Positions 1 through 5,694 of a stretch of 20,213 nucleotides of DNA are shown here, piece by piece (within the stretch, counting starts at the first letter, position 1; each line of letters begins with the position of its first letter). Source of the stretch: Prevotellaceae bacterium (GTDB lineage: Bacteria > Bacteroidota > Bacteroidia > Bacteroidales > UBA932); NCBI GenBank assembly GCA_031258755.1, contig JAIRMK010000173.1, positions 1 through 20,213 on the forward strand, read 5' to 3'. Position numbers and translations under genes: made by a program. A model generated the notes under the pieces. The model saw only the letters and a program-made list of their open reading frames with translations. It did not search any database and had not been told where the DNA came from.

Positions 1-165
1 ATAAGCGTCTTTTACCACTAACCCTAAAAAGTATCTATGAAAAAACTGATTTCCATATATAAGACGAGAGAAGCGTAAAAAAGTTTAATGAAAAATGTTA
101 AGATATTAGCAAAAATACATGAACATACTCATTATTAGTGTTATAAAATTTAAAAAACTTTTGAG

Positions 166-196
166 TTTGTACAATTGAAAAAAATGATTATCTTTG
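166..196 (+). promoter_or_regulatory. Promoter of tRNA-Lys (Bacteroidota primary sigma type)
   Basis: TTTG at 166-169, a 19-nt spacer, then TATCTTTG at 189-196. This matches the Bacteroidota consensus TTTG-N19-TAnnTTTG exactly. Transcription should start near 203, about 30 nt before the tRNA. Confidence 0.85.
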
Positions 197-231
197 CACC
201 TCTTTTGCAAATTCCTGCAACAAGAATACCG

Positions 232-304
232 GATTCGCTAGCTCAGCTGGTAGAGCACAACACTTTTAATGTTGGGGTCCCGGGTTCGAGCCCCGGGCGG
301 ATCA
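232..304 (+). tRNA. tRNA-Lys (anticodon TTT)
   Basis: A full cloverleaf can be folded. The acceptor GATTCGC pairs with GCGGATC, the D stem is GCTC/GAGC, and the anticodon stem CAACA/TGTTG encloses loop CTTTTAA with anticodon TTT. The T stem is CCGGG/CCCGG with loop TTCGAGC. The discriminator base is A304 and no CCA is encoded, as is usual in Bacteroidota. It lies between its own promoter and terminator, so it is a single-gene transcription unit. An integrase remnant lies 175 nt downstream, which suggests this tRNA was once an integration target. Confidence 0.96.
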
Positions 305-309
305 CGAAG

Positions 310-346
310 CCCGCTTCTGTAGATTAGACCGGAAGCGGGTTTTTGT
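310..346 (+). terminator. Intrinsic terminator of tRNA-Lys
   Basis: CCCGCTTC (310-317) pairs with GAAGCGGG (332-339), followed by a run of T residues from 340. Confidence 0.88.
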
Positions 347-415
347 TTGTGGAGCGGGGATACAGCAGATTTTCTTTCTACATCAAGATACAACTTTCCA
401 TAAAAATACATATAT

Positions 416-467
416 TTGTTGTACCAAATAAGTACCGCTTTTTTGCCGGTACAACAAGGTACAACAA
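416..467. repeat. Ten-base repeat: two tandem copies plus one inverted copy
   Basis: GGTACAACAA occurs twice in tandem at 448-457 and 458-467. Its exact reverse complement TTGTTGTACC lies at 416-425. The cluster sits just upstream of the integrase remnant start at 479. Such an arrangement could be arm-type recombinase sites or an operator; this is inference from position only. Confidence 0.6.
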
Positions 468-478
468 AAAACAAAATT

Positions 479-796
479 ATGTTAGCAACCTACAACTTCG
501 TATTCAACCGCAAGAAGCAGCGGTTAGCCAAAGGCGAGACCGCGCTCGTACAACTTCGTGTAACAATAAACCGTGTAGTGAGGTTTTTCTTTACCGGGAT
601 TTCCCAAAACCTGACCTTTCACATGGCCCGGCACACATTCGCGACTACCGTGATGCTTATGCAGGGCGTTTCACTGGAGGTCACCCAGAAGGCGCTCGGC
701 CATTCCGACATCAAAACCACCCAAATCTATGCCAAAATGGTGGATACACGCGTGGCTGAAGAAATGGGGAAGCTGGATGAAAATTCTATTTTATAA
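479..796 (+). pseudogene. Tyrosine recombinase/phage integrase, large internal in-frame deletion
   Basis: The 105-residue product joins the two ends of a Bacteroidota tyrosine recombinase, a family usually near 380-450 residues. Residues 1 to about 41 resemble the N-terminal arm-binding region (start MLATYNFVFNRKKQRL). From about residue 45 the sequence is the C-terminal catalytic part: box II with the H-x-x-R-H signature (HMARH), then LGHSDIKTT and the presumed nucleophilic Tyr in QIYAK. The core-binding domain and the first catalytic Arg region are missing, so it should not recombine. The reading frame is intact across the joint, so a short protein might still be made. An upstream in-frame ATG at 416 exists, but the family-like N terminus begins at 479. 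Its position beside tRNA-Lys suggests the scar of an integrated element. Confidence 0.85.
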
Positions 797-816
797 AATT
801 ATTTCTGCGCTTTATT

Positions 817-846
817 TTTGTATTTCAAAATTATTTCATATATTTG
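817..846 (+). promoter_or_regulatory. Promoter of the higBA operon
   Basis: TTTG at 817-820, an 18-nt spacer and TATATTTG at 839-846. Predicted transcription start is near 853, giving a leader of only about 10 nt before the higB ATG at 863. Confidence 0.7.
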
Positions 847-855
847 TATCAAATA
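841..855. promoter_or_regulatory. Palindromic operator candidate for HigA
   Basis: TATTTG-TAT-CAAATA is a perfect 6-3-6 inverted repeat covering the -7 element and the presumed transcription start of higBA. Antitoxins of this family bind promoter palindromes to repress their own operon, so this is the natural candidate site. Binding itself is inferred. Confidence 0.6.
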
Positions 856-862
856 AACGCGA

Positions 863-1162
863 ATGAGAATTGTATCGCACAAGAGATTGAAGGATTTTTA
901 TGAAACAAAAGGACGTGAAGATTCACGCGTTGCCCTTGAGCGTTGGTATCACGTTGCCCTAAAGGCCGAATGGAAAAATTTATCTGATGTAAAAGTTGAC
1001 TTTCCGGCTACTGACTATACGGGCAATCAGCACTATGTTTTCAATATCAGGGGCAACAATTACAGATTGGTCGTCGTCATAAAATTCACAATGGGGTATA
1101 TTTATATTCGGTTTGTCGGCACTCATGAAGAATATAATAAGATAGATTGTTCAACTATATAA
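863..1162 (+). CDS. higB: Type II toxin HigB, mRNA interferase (HigB_toxin/RelE-like)
   Basis: A 99-residue basic protein with the HigB_toxin family layout. It has an N-terminal helical region starting MRIVSHKRLKDF, then W-x-L in AEWKNLSDVK, the strand pair with YVFNIRGNNYRLVV, and the conserved ending IRFVGTHEEYNKID. Members of this RelE-superfamily group cut mRNA on the translating ribosome. The toxin gene comes first and the antitoxin follows after 13 nt, the normal higBA order. Length is typical and no residue is obviously lost, so it is probably active or recently so. It sits in the accessory strip downstream of the integrase remnant. An autoregulatory palindrome overlies its promoter. 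Confidence 0.92.
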   Translation: MRIVSHKRLKDFYETKGREDSRVALERWYHVALKAEWKNLSDVKVDFPATDYTGNQHYVFNIRGNNYRLVVVIKFTMGYIYIRFVGTHEEYNKIDCSTI

Positions 1163-1175
1163 AATTATACGGAAT

Positions 1176-1538
1176 ATGGACAGGATTACAAAAGAACAGT
1201 ACGAATTTGCGCTTGCGAGGGTAGAAGAGTTGTTGCCTTTGGTTAATGACACCACCCCGGCCAATGATAAAAAGGCGCTTGAGTTGAGCGTAGTGTCGGA
1301 TATTGTAATAGCCTACGAAAAGGAGCATTTTCCTATTGAAAAACCAACTGTGGCCGAGTTAGTAGAGTTATCTTTGGAAGAAAAAGGGATTACGCAAAAG
1401 GCGTTGGCGGGTAATATCGGCGTAAGTCCATCCCGCATTAATGACTATATTGCCGGGCGGTCAGAGCCGACGCTTAAAATTGCACGATTGCTTTGCCTTG
1501 AGTTGAACATACCTCCTGCGGCGATGTTACGGGTTTAG
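1176..1538 (+). CDS. higA: Antitoxin HigA, Xre-family HTH protein
   Basis: A 120-residue protein with a C-terminal helix-turn-helix at about residues 70-115 (ITQKALAGNIGVSPSRINDY, then GRSEPTLKIARLLC). The N-terminal half is acidic (DRITKEQYEFALARVEELLP), as in HigA proteins that cap HigB. It should neutralise HigB by direct contact and repress the operon by binding its promoter. It is translated from the same transcript as higB. No convincing terminator follows: a short weak stem near the stop codon lacks a T run. Confidence 0.92.
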   Translation: MDRITKEQYEFALARVEELLPLVNDTTPANDKKALELSVVSDIVIAYEKEHFPIEKPTVAELVELSLEEKGITQKALAGNIGVSPSRINDYIAGRSEPTLKIARLLCLELNIPPAAMLRV

Positions 1539-1549
1539 CAAGCCCAGAT

Positions 1550-1888
1550 CTAATTCACAACTGGGAAATAATCTTTGAGATATTTGTCACGGATATATAT
1601 ACCCATCAATTGGTTGAGAAGTAGATCAGATATTCCAATTTCTTTTTCTGTGCCATTAGCAGTAACCTTTATTTTATCTGGCGAGTGGTATAAAAAGTCT
1701 TTAACCGGGTTTAATAGTCCTCGCGTCATTCCTGAGGTAACGGAAAACGAGGCGATATTTTCCACATCATATTCCGTTTCAGGATTTTGTTCGCTAATGT
1801 AATTTTTAAAAAAGTCAAAGTTGTTGTCAATACAGCCTTTTGAGTACAGGGGGAAGAAAAAGTGGAAGAAAAAAAAGGCGAGAACATT
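1550..1888 (-). pseudogene. 5'-truncated unrecognised gene remnant
   Basis: An open frame runs on the minus strand from a stop at 1889-1891 to its own stop at 1550. It has no ATG start; the only usable start is GTG at 1765, which would give 71 residues. Upstream of that GTG the frame still reads like protein (YSKGCIDNNFDFFKNYISEQ). This suggests the original gene was longer and lost its 5' end. The visible C-terminal part has mixed helix and strand composition and ends RDKYLKDYFPVVN. I do not recognise the family. The 5' boundary coincides with a minus-strand terminator hairpin, as expected if unrelated sequences were joined there. It could also be a short gene using GTG. Confidence 0.4.
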
Positions 1889-1902
1889 TTAAAATTCTCG
1901 CC
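1869..1902 (-). terminator. Intrinsic terminator, minus strand
   Basis: On the minus strand GGCGAGAA pairs with TTCTCGCC (1895-1902 with 1877-1884) and is followed by eight T residues (complement of 1869-1876). It would end transcription coming from the right, for example from the gene at 2161-2496. The surrounding plus strand (1850-1940) is strikingly purine rich. Confidence 0.72.
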
Positions 1903-1959
1903 ATAAGGAAGTTGAAGAGGTAGAAAAAGGGGAAGAAATTTAGCTAAAAATCAAATTTA

Positions 1960-2289
1960 ATGATAACACACATGCACTTCAAACGGATTATGCTGCTTGT
2001 ACGGAAAATCAAACAAAGCAGAAATGTTTTGATGGTTTACGAAACAGATATTCCCGCCGGGATGACCGTTGATGATTTTGCCGACTATCTGAAAAAACAC
2101 CCGAAAGAAGCAAAAAAGTTTAGACTTAGCAAAAGAAGTAAGAGTATAAAAATCAAATCATCATGCAGATATAACATGCACGAGTTCGTCAATAAATTTT
2201 GGTCTATGGTCTATGAGATGGTGTCCCTCTATATGTCCTGTAGAAAGAAAGTCCGACAGCGAAATTATGGCTGCCTGCAACTCTTGTGA
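1960..2289 (+). CDS. Hypothetical protein, possibly a gene fragment
   Basis: The frame encodes up to 109 residues. The first ~65 look protein-like, with an acidic stretch YETDIPAGMTVDDFADYLKK followed by a Lys-rich segment. The last ~43 residues overlap the oppositely oriented gene at 2161-2496 and look like an antisense reading of it. The real gene may therefore have been cut near 2160 and now reads into foreign sequence. An alternative ATG lies at 1972. No family is recognised and no good promoter is visible upstream. Confidence 0.3.
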   Translation: MITHMHFKRIMLLVRKIKQSRNVLMVYETDIPAGMTVDDFADYLKKHPKEAKKFRLSKRSKSIKIKSSCRYNMHEFVNKFWSMVYEMVSLYMSCRKKVRQRNYGCLQLL

Positions 2290-2496
2290 TAGTTTTGCGT
2301 TTTTCATGAATTGCACCATCGCAATCGTGGAACTTCCGGCCTCCATATAATCCATAGAATCACATCGTTCTTTTTCATTACGCAGAATTTCAAGTAACCG
2401 TTTCGCTCGTTCTTTAGACGTTTTTAATATCGATAACTCGGTTTTATAATAAGTTATCAATTCTGCAACCGTAGTAAATTCTCGTTCTTCCCCCAT
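2161..2496 (-). CDS. Hypothetical helical protein
   Basis: A 111-residue predicted all-helical protein starting MGEEREFTTVAELITYYKTE. It has a charged central region rich in Lys, Arg and Glu (TSKERAKRLLEILRNEKERC) that could form a coiled coil. No membrane segment, signal peptide or known motif is seen. Protein-like composition favours this strand over the overlapping plus-strand frame. The next minus-strand terminator is at 1869-1902. I do not recognise the family; its place in the accessory strip suggests a mobile or accessory gene. Confidence 0.5.
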   Translation of the reverse strand: MGEEREFTTVAELITYYKTELSILKTSKERAKRLLEILRNEKERCDSMDYMEAGSSTIAMVQFMKNAKLSQELQAAIISLSDFLSTGHIEGHHLIDHRPKFIDELVHVISA

Positions 2497-2691
2497 AGTG
2501 TCTTATAACGTTCTTTTATTTAATGGATTAAAATCGGATTTTGGCTGTCTTAGCAATAAAAAATAAACTTTTTTAGCCATATAAAATTATCGTTGAGGCA
2601 TTGCTCCTCCACAAAAAACTTCTTTACTTCAATGTATCATTACATCTGTCCCGATAAAAATTACCAACCATTTTTGGCATCATTACCAAAA

Positions 2692-2723
2692 CAAAAAAGT
2701 CTCGAAAATTGTTTTTCGAGACT
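2692..2723 (-). terminator. Intrinsic terminator of tRNA-Cys
   Basis: On the minus strand AGTCTCGAAAA pairs with TTTTCGAGACT (arms 2713-2723 and 2698-2708) and is followed by a T run (complement of 2693-2698). It lies directly downstream of tRNA-Cys. Confidence 0.87.
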
Positions 2724-2739
2724 TTTGAGTGCATATCTG

Positions 2740-2810
2740 AGGTACCAAGCAGATTCGAACTGCTGTACACGGTTTTGCAGACCGCTGCCTAACCCCTCGG
2801 CCATGGTACC
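2740..2810 (-). tRNA. tRNA-Cys (anticodon GCA)
   Basis: Read on the minus strand, acceptor GGTACCA pairs with TGGTACC and the discriminator is T, as required for tRNA-Cys. The anticodon loop CTGCAAA gives anticodon GCA. The T arm is AGCAG-TTCGAAT-CTGCT. No CCA is encoded. It has its own -7 promoter element and terminator. Confidence 0.95.
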
Positions 2811-2829
2811 GGGTTATTCAAATGAGGAG

Positions 2830-2837
2830 CAAAGGTA
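2830..2837 (-). promoter_or_regulatory. -7 element upstream of tRNA-Cys
   Basis: TACCTTTG on the minus strand matches TAnnTTTG and lies 20 nt upstream of the tRNA. No good TTTG is present at the -33 position, so only half the promoter matches. Confidence 0.55.
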
Positions 2838-2875
2838 TGATTTTTTTTGGTTATTTCCTAATCGTTCTTCACATT

Positions 2876-4672
2876 TTAGTTTTTCCGGCGCTTCCGTTCG
2901 GTTTCATCGAGAATAATTTTCCGCAACCGCATGAAATGAGGCGTGACTTCTACGTATTCGTCTTCCTGAATATATTCCAGCGCTTCTTCCAAACTAAATC
3001 TCACCGGCGGGGCAATCACCATCTTCTCGTCCGAGCCGGATGCCCGCATGTTGGTCAGTTTTTTCGTCTTGCAGAGGTTAATGCCGATATCCTCGGCGCG
3101 GGTGTTCTCGCCCACCACTTGCCCGGCGTAGATTTCCTCGCCCGGCGCCACGAAGAATTTACCCCTGTCCTGCAACTTGTCGATGGCGTAGGCAATGGCC
3201 GCTCCGGTCTCCACCGCCACCAGCGAGCCATTAATCCGCTGTTCTATTTCGCCCTTGTAGGGCTCGAAATCCTTGAACCGGTGCGCCACGATGGCCTCGC
3301 CCTGCGTAGCAGTGAGCAGGTTGCTGCGCAAACCAATCAGGCCGCGTGCGGGAATATCGAAATCGAGGTGCGTACGTCCGGCGCGCGTTTCCATGTGCAG
3401 CAACATGCCCTTGCGCCGCGTGGTCATTTCTATGGCCCGGCCGGAAAATTCCTCAGGCACGTCGATAGTAAGGTGTTCCACCGGTTCGCATCGTATGCCG
3501 TTAATATTTTTGTCAATCACCTTGGGCTGTCCCACCTGCAATTCGTAGCCCTCGCGCCGCATGGTTTCAATCAGCACGCTCAGGTGCAGCACGCCGCGTC
3601 CATATACAAAGAAGGAGTCGGCCGTGGGGCCGTCTTTCAAGCGCAGCGCCAGATTTTTCTCCAACTCATGGTACAGGCGGTCTTTCAGGTGGCGCGAGGT
3701 GACAAATTTTCCGTCGCGGCCATAGAACGGCGAGTCGTTAATGGTAAACAGCATGCTCATGGTGGGCTCGTCAACCGCAATGGGGGGCAGGGCTTCGGGG
3801 TTTTCAAAATCAGCTATCGTATCGCCTATTTCAAAATCTTCGATACCCACTAAGGCGCAGATGTCGCCACATTGCACCTCGTCGCGTTTTGTTTTTCCCA
3901 TGCCTTCGAAGGTCATCAGTTCCTTGATTCTCGTTTTGCTCATGGCGCCGTCGCGTTTCACGAGCGACACGTTCATGCCTGCGCGCAGCGTCCCCCGCGT
4001 GATGCGGCCGATAGCCACACGTCCGACATAAGGCGAATATTCCAGCGAGGTGATGAGCATTTGCGGCGTGCCTTCTACCATAAGCGGCGCGGGCACTTCA
4101 TCGAGTATCAAGTCCAGCAACGGCGTAATATCCGTAGTGGGATGGCGCCAGTCGAGCGACATCCAGCCTTGCTTGGCGCTGCCGTAGATGGTCTTAAAGT
4201 CGAGTTGCTCCTCGCTGGCCTGCAAGCTAAACATCAAGTCAAACACCTGTTCATTTACTTCGTCGGGACGGCTGTTGGGCTTGTCCACTTTGTTGACCAC
4301 CACCACCGGCTTTTTATTTAATGCCAGCGCCTTTTGCAGCACAAAGCGGGTTTGCGGCATGGTGCCTTCAAACGCATCGACCAGCAGCAACACGCCATCG
4401 GCCATATTCAGCACGCGCTCCACCTCTCCTCCGAAATCGGCGTGACCAGGGGTGTCGATAATGTTAATTTTATAATCCTTATAAATGACCGACACGTTTT
4501 TGGCAAGAATGGTGATGCCGCGTTCGCGCTCCAGGTCGTTGTTGTCAAGAATTAATTCGCCGGGCTTTTCCGAATCGCGGAACACCTTTCCCTGTAAAAT
4601 CATCCGGTCAACCAGAGTCGTTTTTCCGTGGTCAACGTGGGCAATAATAGCAATATTTCTAATTTTCTGCAT
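2876..4672 (-). CDS. typA: Ribosome-associated GTPase TypA/BipA
   Basis: A 598-residue translational GTPase of the TypA/BipA family, at the usual length. The G domain shows G1 AHVDHGKT at residues 11-18, the switch I motif ERGITI near 50-55, G3 DTPGH at 73-77 and G4 NKVD at 127-130. It continues through EF-G-like domain 2 (about 200-300) and the TypA-specific C-terminal region (RAGRTHLDFDIPARGLIGLR). BipA binds the ribosome in a GTP-dependent way and aids 50S assembly and stress or cold adaptation. The ATG at 4672 fits the family start MQKIRNIAIIAHVDHGKTT and lies 20 nt downstream of a TATCTTTG promoter element. It is divergent from the DUF362 gene. Confidence 0.97.
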   Translation of the reverse strand: MQKIRNIAIIAHVDHGKTTLVDRMILQGKVFRDSEKPGELILDNNDLERERGITILAKNVSVIYKDYKINIIDTPGHADFGGEVERVLNMADGVLLLVDAFEGTMPQTRFVLQKALALNKKPVVVVNKVDKPNSRPDEVNEQVFDLMFSLQASEEQLDFKTIYGSAKQGWMSLDWRHPTTDITPLLDLILDEVPAPLMVEGTPQMLITSLEYSPYVGRVAIGRITRGTLRAGMNVSLVKRDGAMSKTRIKELMTFEGMGKTKRDEVQCGDICALVGIEDFEIGDTIADFENPEALPPIAVDEPTMSMLFTINDSPFYGRDGKFVTSRHLKDRLYHELEKNLALRLKDGPTADSFFVYGRGVLHLSVLIETMRREGYELQVGQPKVIDKNINGIRCEPVEHLTIDVPEEFSGRAIEMTTRRKGMLLHMETRAGRTHLDFDIPARGLIGLRSNLLTATQGEAIVAHRFKDFEPYKGEIEQRINGSLVAVETGAAIAYAIDKLQDRGKFFVAPGEEIYAGQVVGENTRAEDIGINLCKTKKLTNMRASGSDEKMVIAPPVRFSLEEALEYIQEDEYVEVTPHFMRLRKIILDETERKRRKN

Positions 4673-4691
4673 AAATTCATAAAAGAAGCGG

Positions 4692-4699
4692 CAAAGATA
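4692..4699 (-). promoter_or_regulatory. -7 element of the typA promoter
   Basis: TATCTTTG on the minus strand, 20 nt before the typA ATG. The upstream element is only a partial match (TTTC about 20 nt away). Confidence 0.65.
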
Positions 4700-4706
4700 A
4701 AATAAA

Positions 4707-4738
4707 TTTGTGACTTATTGAAAATAATAGTAAGTTTG
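4707..4738 (+). promoter_or_regulatory. Promoter of the DUF362-polyferredoxin operon
   Basis: TTTG at 4707-4710, a 20-nt spacer and TAAGTTTG at 4731-4738. The predicted transcript starts near 4745. This excludes the in-frame ATG at 4718 and supports translation from 4766. Confidence 0.78.
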
Positions 4739-4765
4739 CATATTATAACTACCTCAGTAAATACT

Positions 4766-5692
4766 ATGGAGCGCAGAAATTTTTTAAAGACAGCGTTGTT
4801 GGGCGGAATAGCCGGCACTTTGTCGTTTAAGCCCTACGCACTATCGGCAAAGCCCGCGGCAGCAGTAGCGCCCTACGATTTGGTGGCGGTCATGGGCGGT
4901 GAACCCGCAGCGATGTATGCCAAAGCCATCGAGTCGTTTGGCGGCATTTCTTCTTTTGTGAAAAAGGGACAGCGTGTAGTGGTGAAGCCGAATATCGGAT
5001 GGGACAAAACTCCGGAATACGCCGCGAACACCAATCCCGCGCTGGTGGCGGCCATCATCAAAGACTGCCTCAAGGCAGGCGCCGGCGAAGTGGTGGTTTT
5101 TGACCACACGTGCGACGATTGGAACGCGTGTTACAAGAACAGTGGCATTGAAGACGCCGTGAAGGAAGCCGGGGGAAAAATGGCTTTTGCACATGAAGAA
5201 AAATATTACCGCGAAATAACGCTCTCCGGCGCGAAACGCCTTACCAGCACAAAGGTGCACGAAGCCATCCTCAACGCCGATGTGTGGATAAACGTGCCTA
5301 TTTTGAAAAATCACGGTGGCGCCAAGATGTCGATTGCCATGAAGAATAACATGGGGATTGTGTGGGACCGCCGTTTTATGCATGCCAACGACCTCCAGCA
5401 ATGTATCGCCGACAGCGCACTGATTAAAAAGCGCCCCACCTTAAATATTGTAGATGCGTATCGCATCATGACCCAAAACGGCCCGAAAGGGCGCAGTTTG
5501 TCTGATGTGCAAACACCGAAAGCCCTGTTCATGTCAACCGACATTGTGGCCATAGATACGGCTGCCGTGTCGTTCTTCAACCAATTCAAGAAAATGCCGC
5601 TGGCGAGTGTGGGGCACATCACCATCGGCCACGATATGAAGATAGGCACTACCGATATCGACACACTCAAAGTACAACGCATTAAACTCTAA
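4766..5692 (+). CDS. DUF362 domain protein with twin-arginine signal
   Basis: A 308-residue protein. It opens with a Tat-type signal: Arg-Arg in ERRNFLK at residues 2-8, then a hydrophobic stretch LLGGIAG and a small-residue region near 27-35. The mature part carries DUF362 hallmarks: VVVKPNIGWD, the DHTCDDW segment, and NVPILKNHGGAKMS followed by AMKNNMGIV. DUF362 proteins are often linked to iron-sulfur proteins, but their biochemical role is not settled. The start was set by the promoter at 4707-4738. It ends 2 nt before the polyferredoxin gene, so the two are almost certainly co-transcribed. The Tat signal implies export in a folded, possibly cofactor-loaded state. Confidence 0.88.
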   Translation: MERRNFLKTALLGGIAGTLSFKPYALSAKPAAAVAPYDLVAVMGGEPAAMYAKAIESFGGISSFVKKGQRVVVKPNIGWDKTPEYAANTNPALVAAIIKDCLKAGAGEVVVFDHTCDDWNACYKNSGIEDAVKEAGGKMAFAHEEKYYREITLSGAKRLTSTKVHEAILNADVWINVPILKNHGGAKMSIAMKNNMGIVWDRRFMHANDLQQCIADSALIKKRPTLNIVDAYRIMTQNGPKGRSLSDVQTPKALFMSTDIVAIDTAAVSFFNQFKKMPLASVGHITIGHDMKIGTTDIDTLKVQRIKL

Positions 5693-5694
5693 AA

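Noticed and set aside
37..78. Short frame starting ATGAAAAAACTG near the left edge
   Set aside because: Only 13 codons, no promoter match and no recognisable peptide.
280..304. attR-like duplicate of the tRNA-Lys 3' end
   Set aside because: I looked for a second copy of the T-arm/acceptor segment in the accessory strip and saw none, so no attachment-site pair is claimed.
1527..1545. GGGTTTAGCAAGCCC stem at the higA stop as a terminator
   Set aside because: The stem is short, contains a wobble pair and has no T run after it.
2593..2916. Plus-strand frame across tRNA-Cys
   Set aside because: It runs through the tRNA gene, its terminator and its promoter, so it cannot be a real gene.
2822..3853. 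Long plus-strand open frame opposite typA
   Set aside because: It is an antisense reading of the typA gene, which is unambiguous. The translated product is His/Phe/Arg-rich without family features.
4718..4765. Longer N terminus for the DUF362 protein
   Set aside because: This start lies inside the consensus promoter (4707-4738), and the Tat signal begins properly at 4766.
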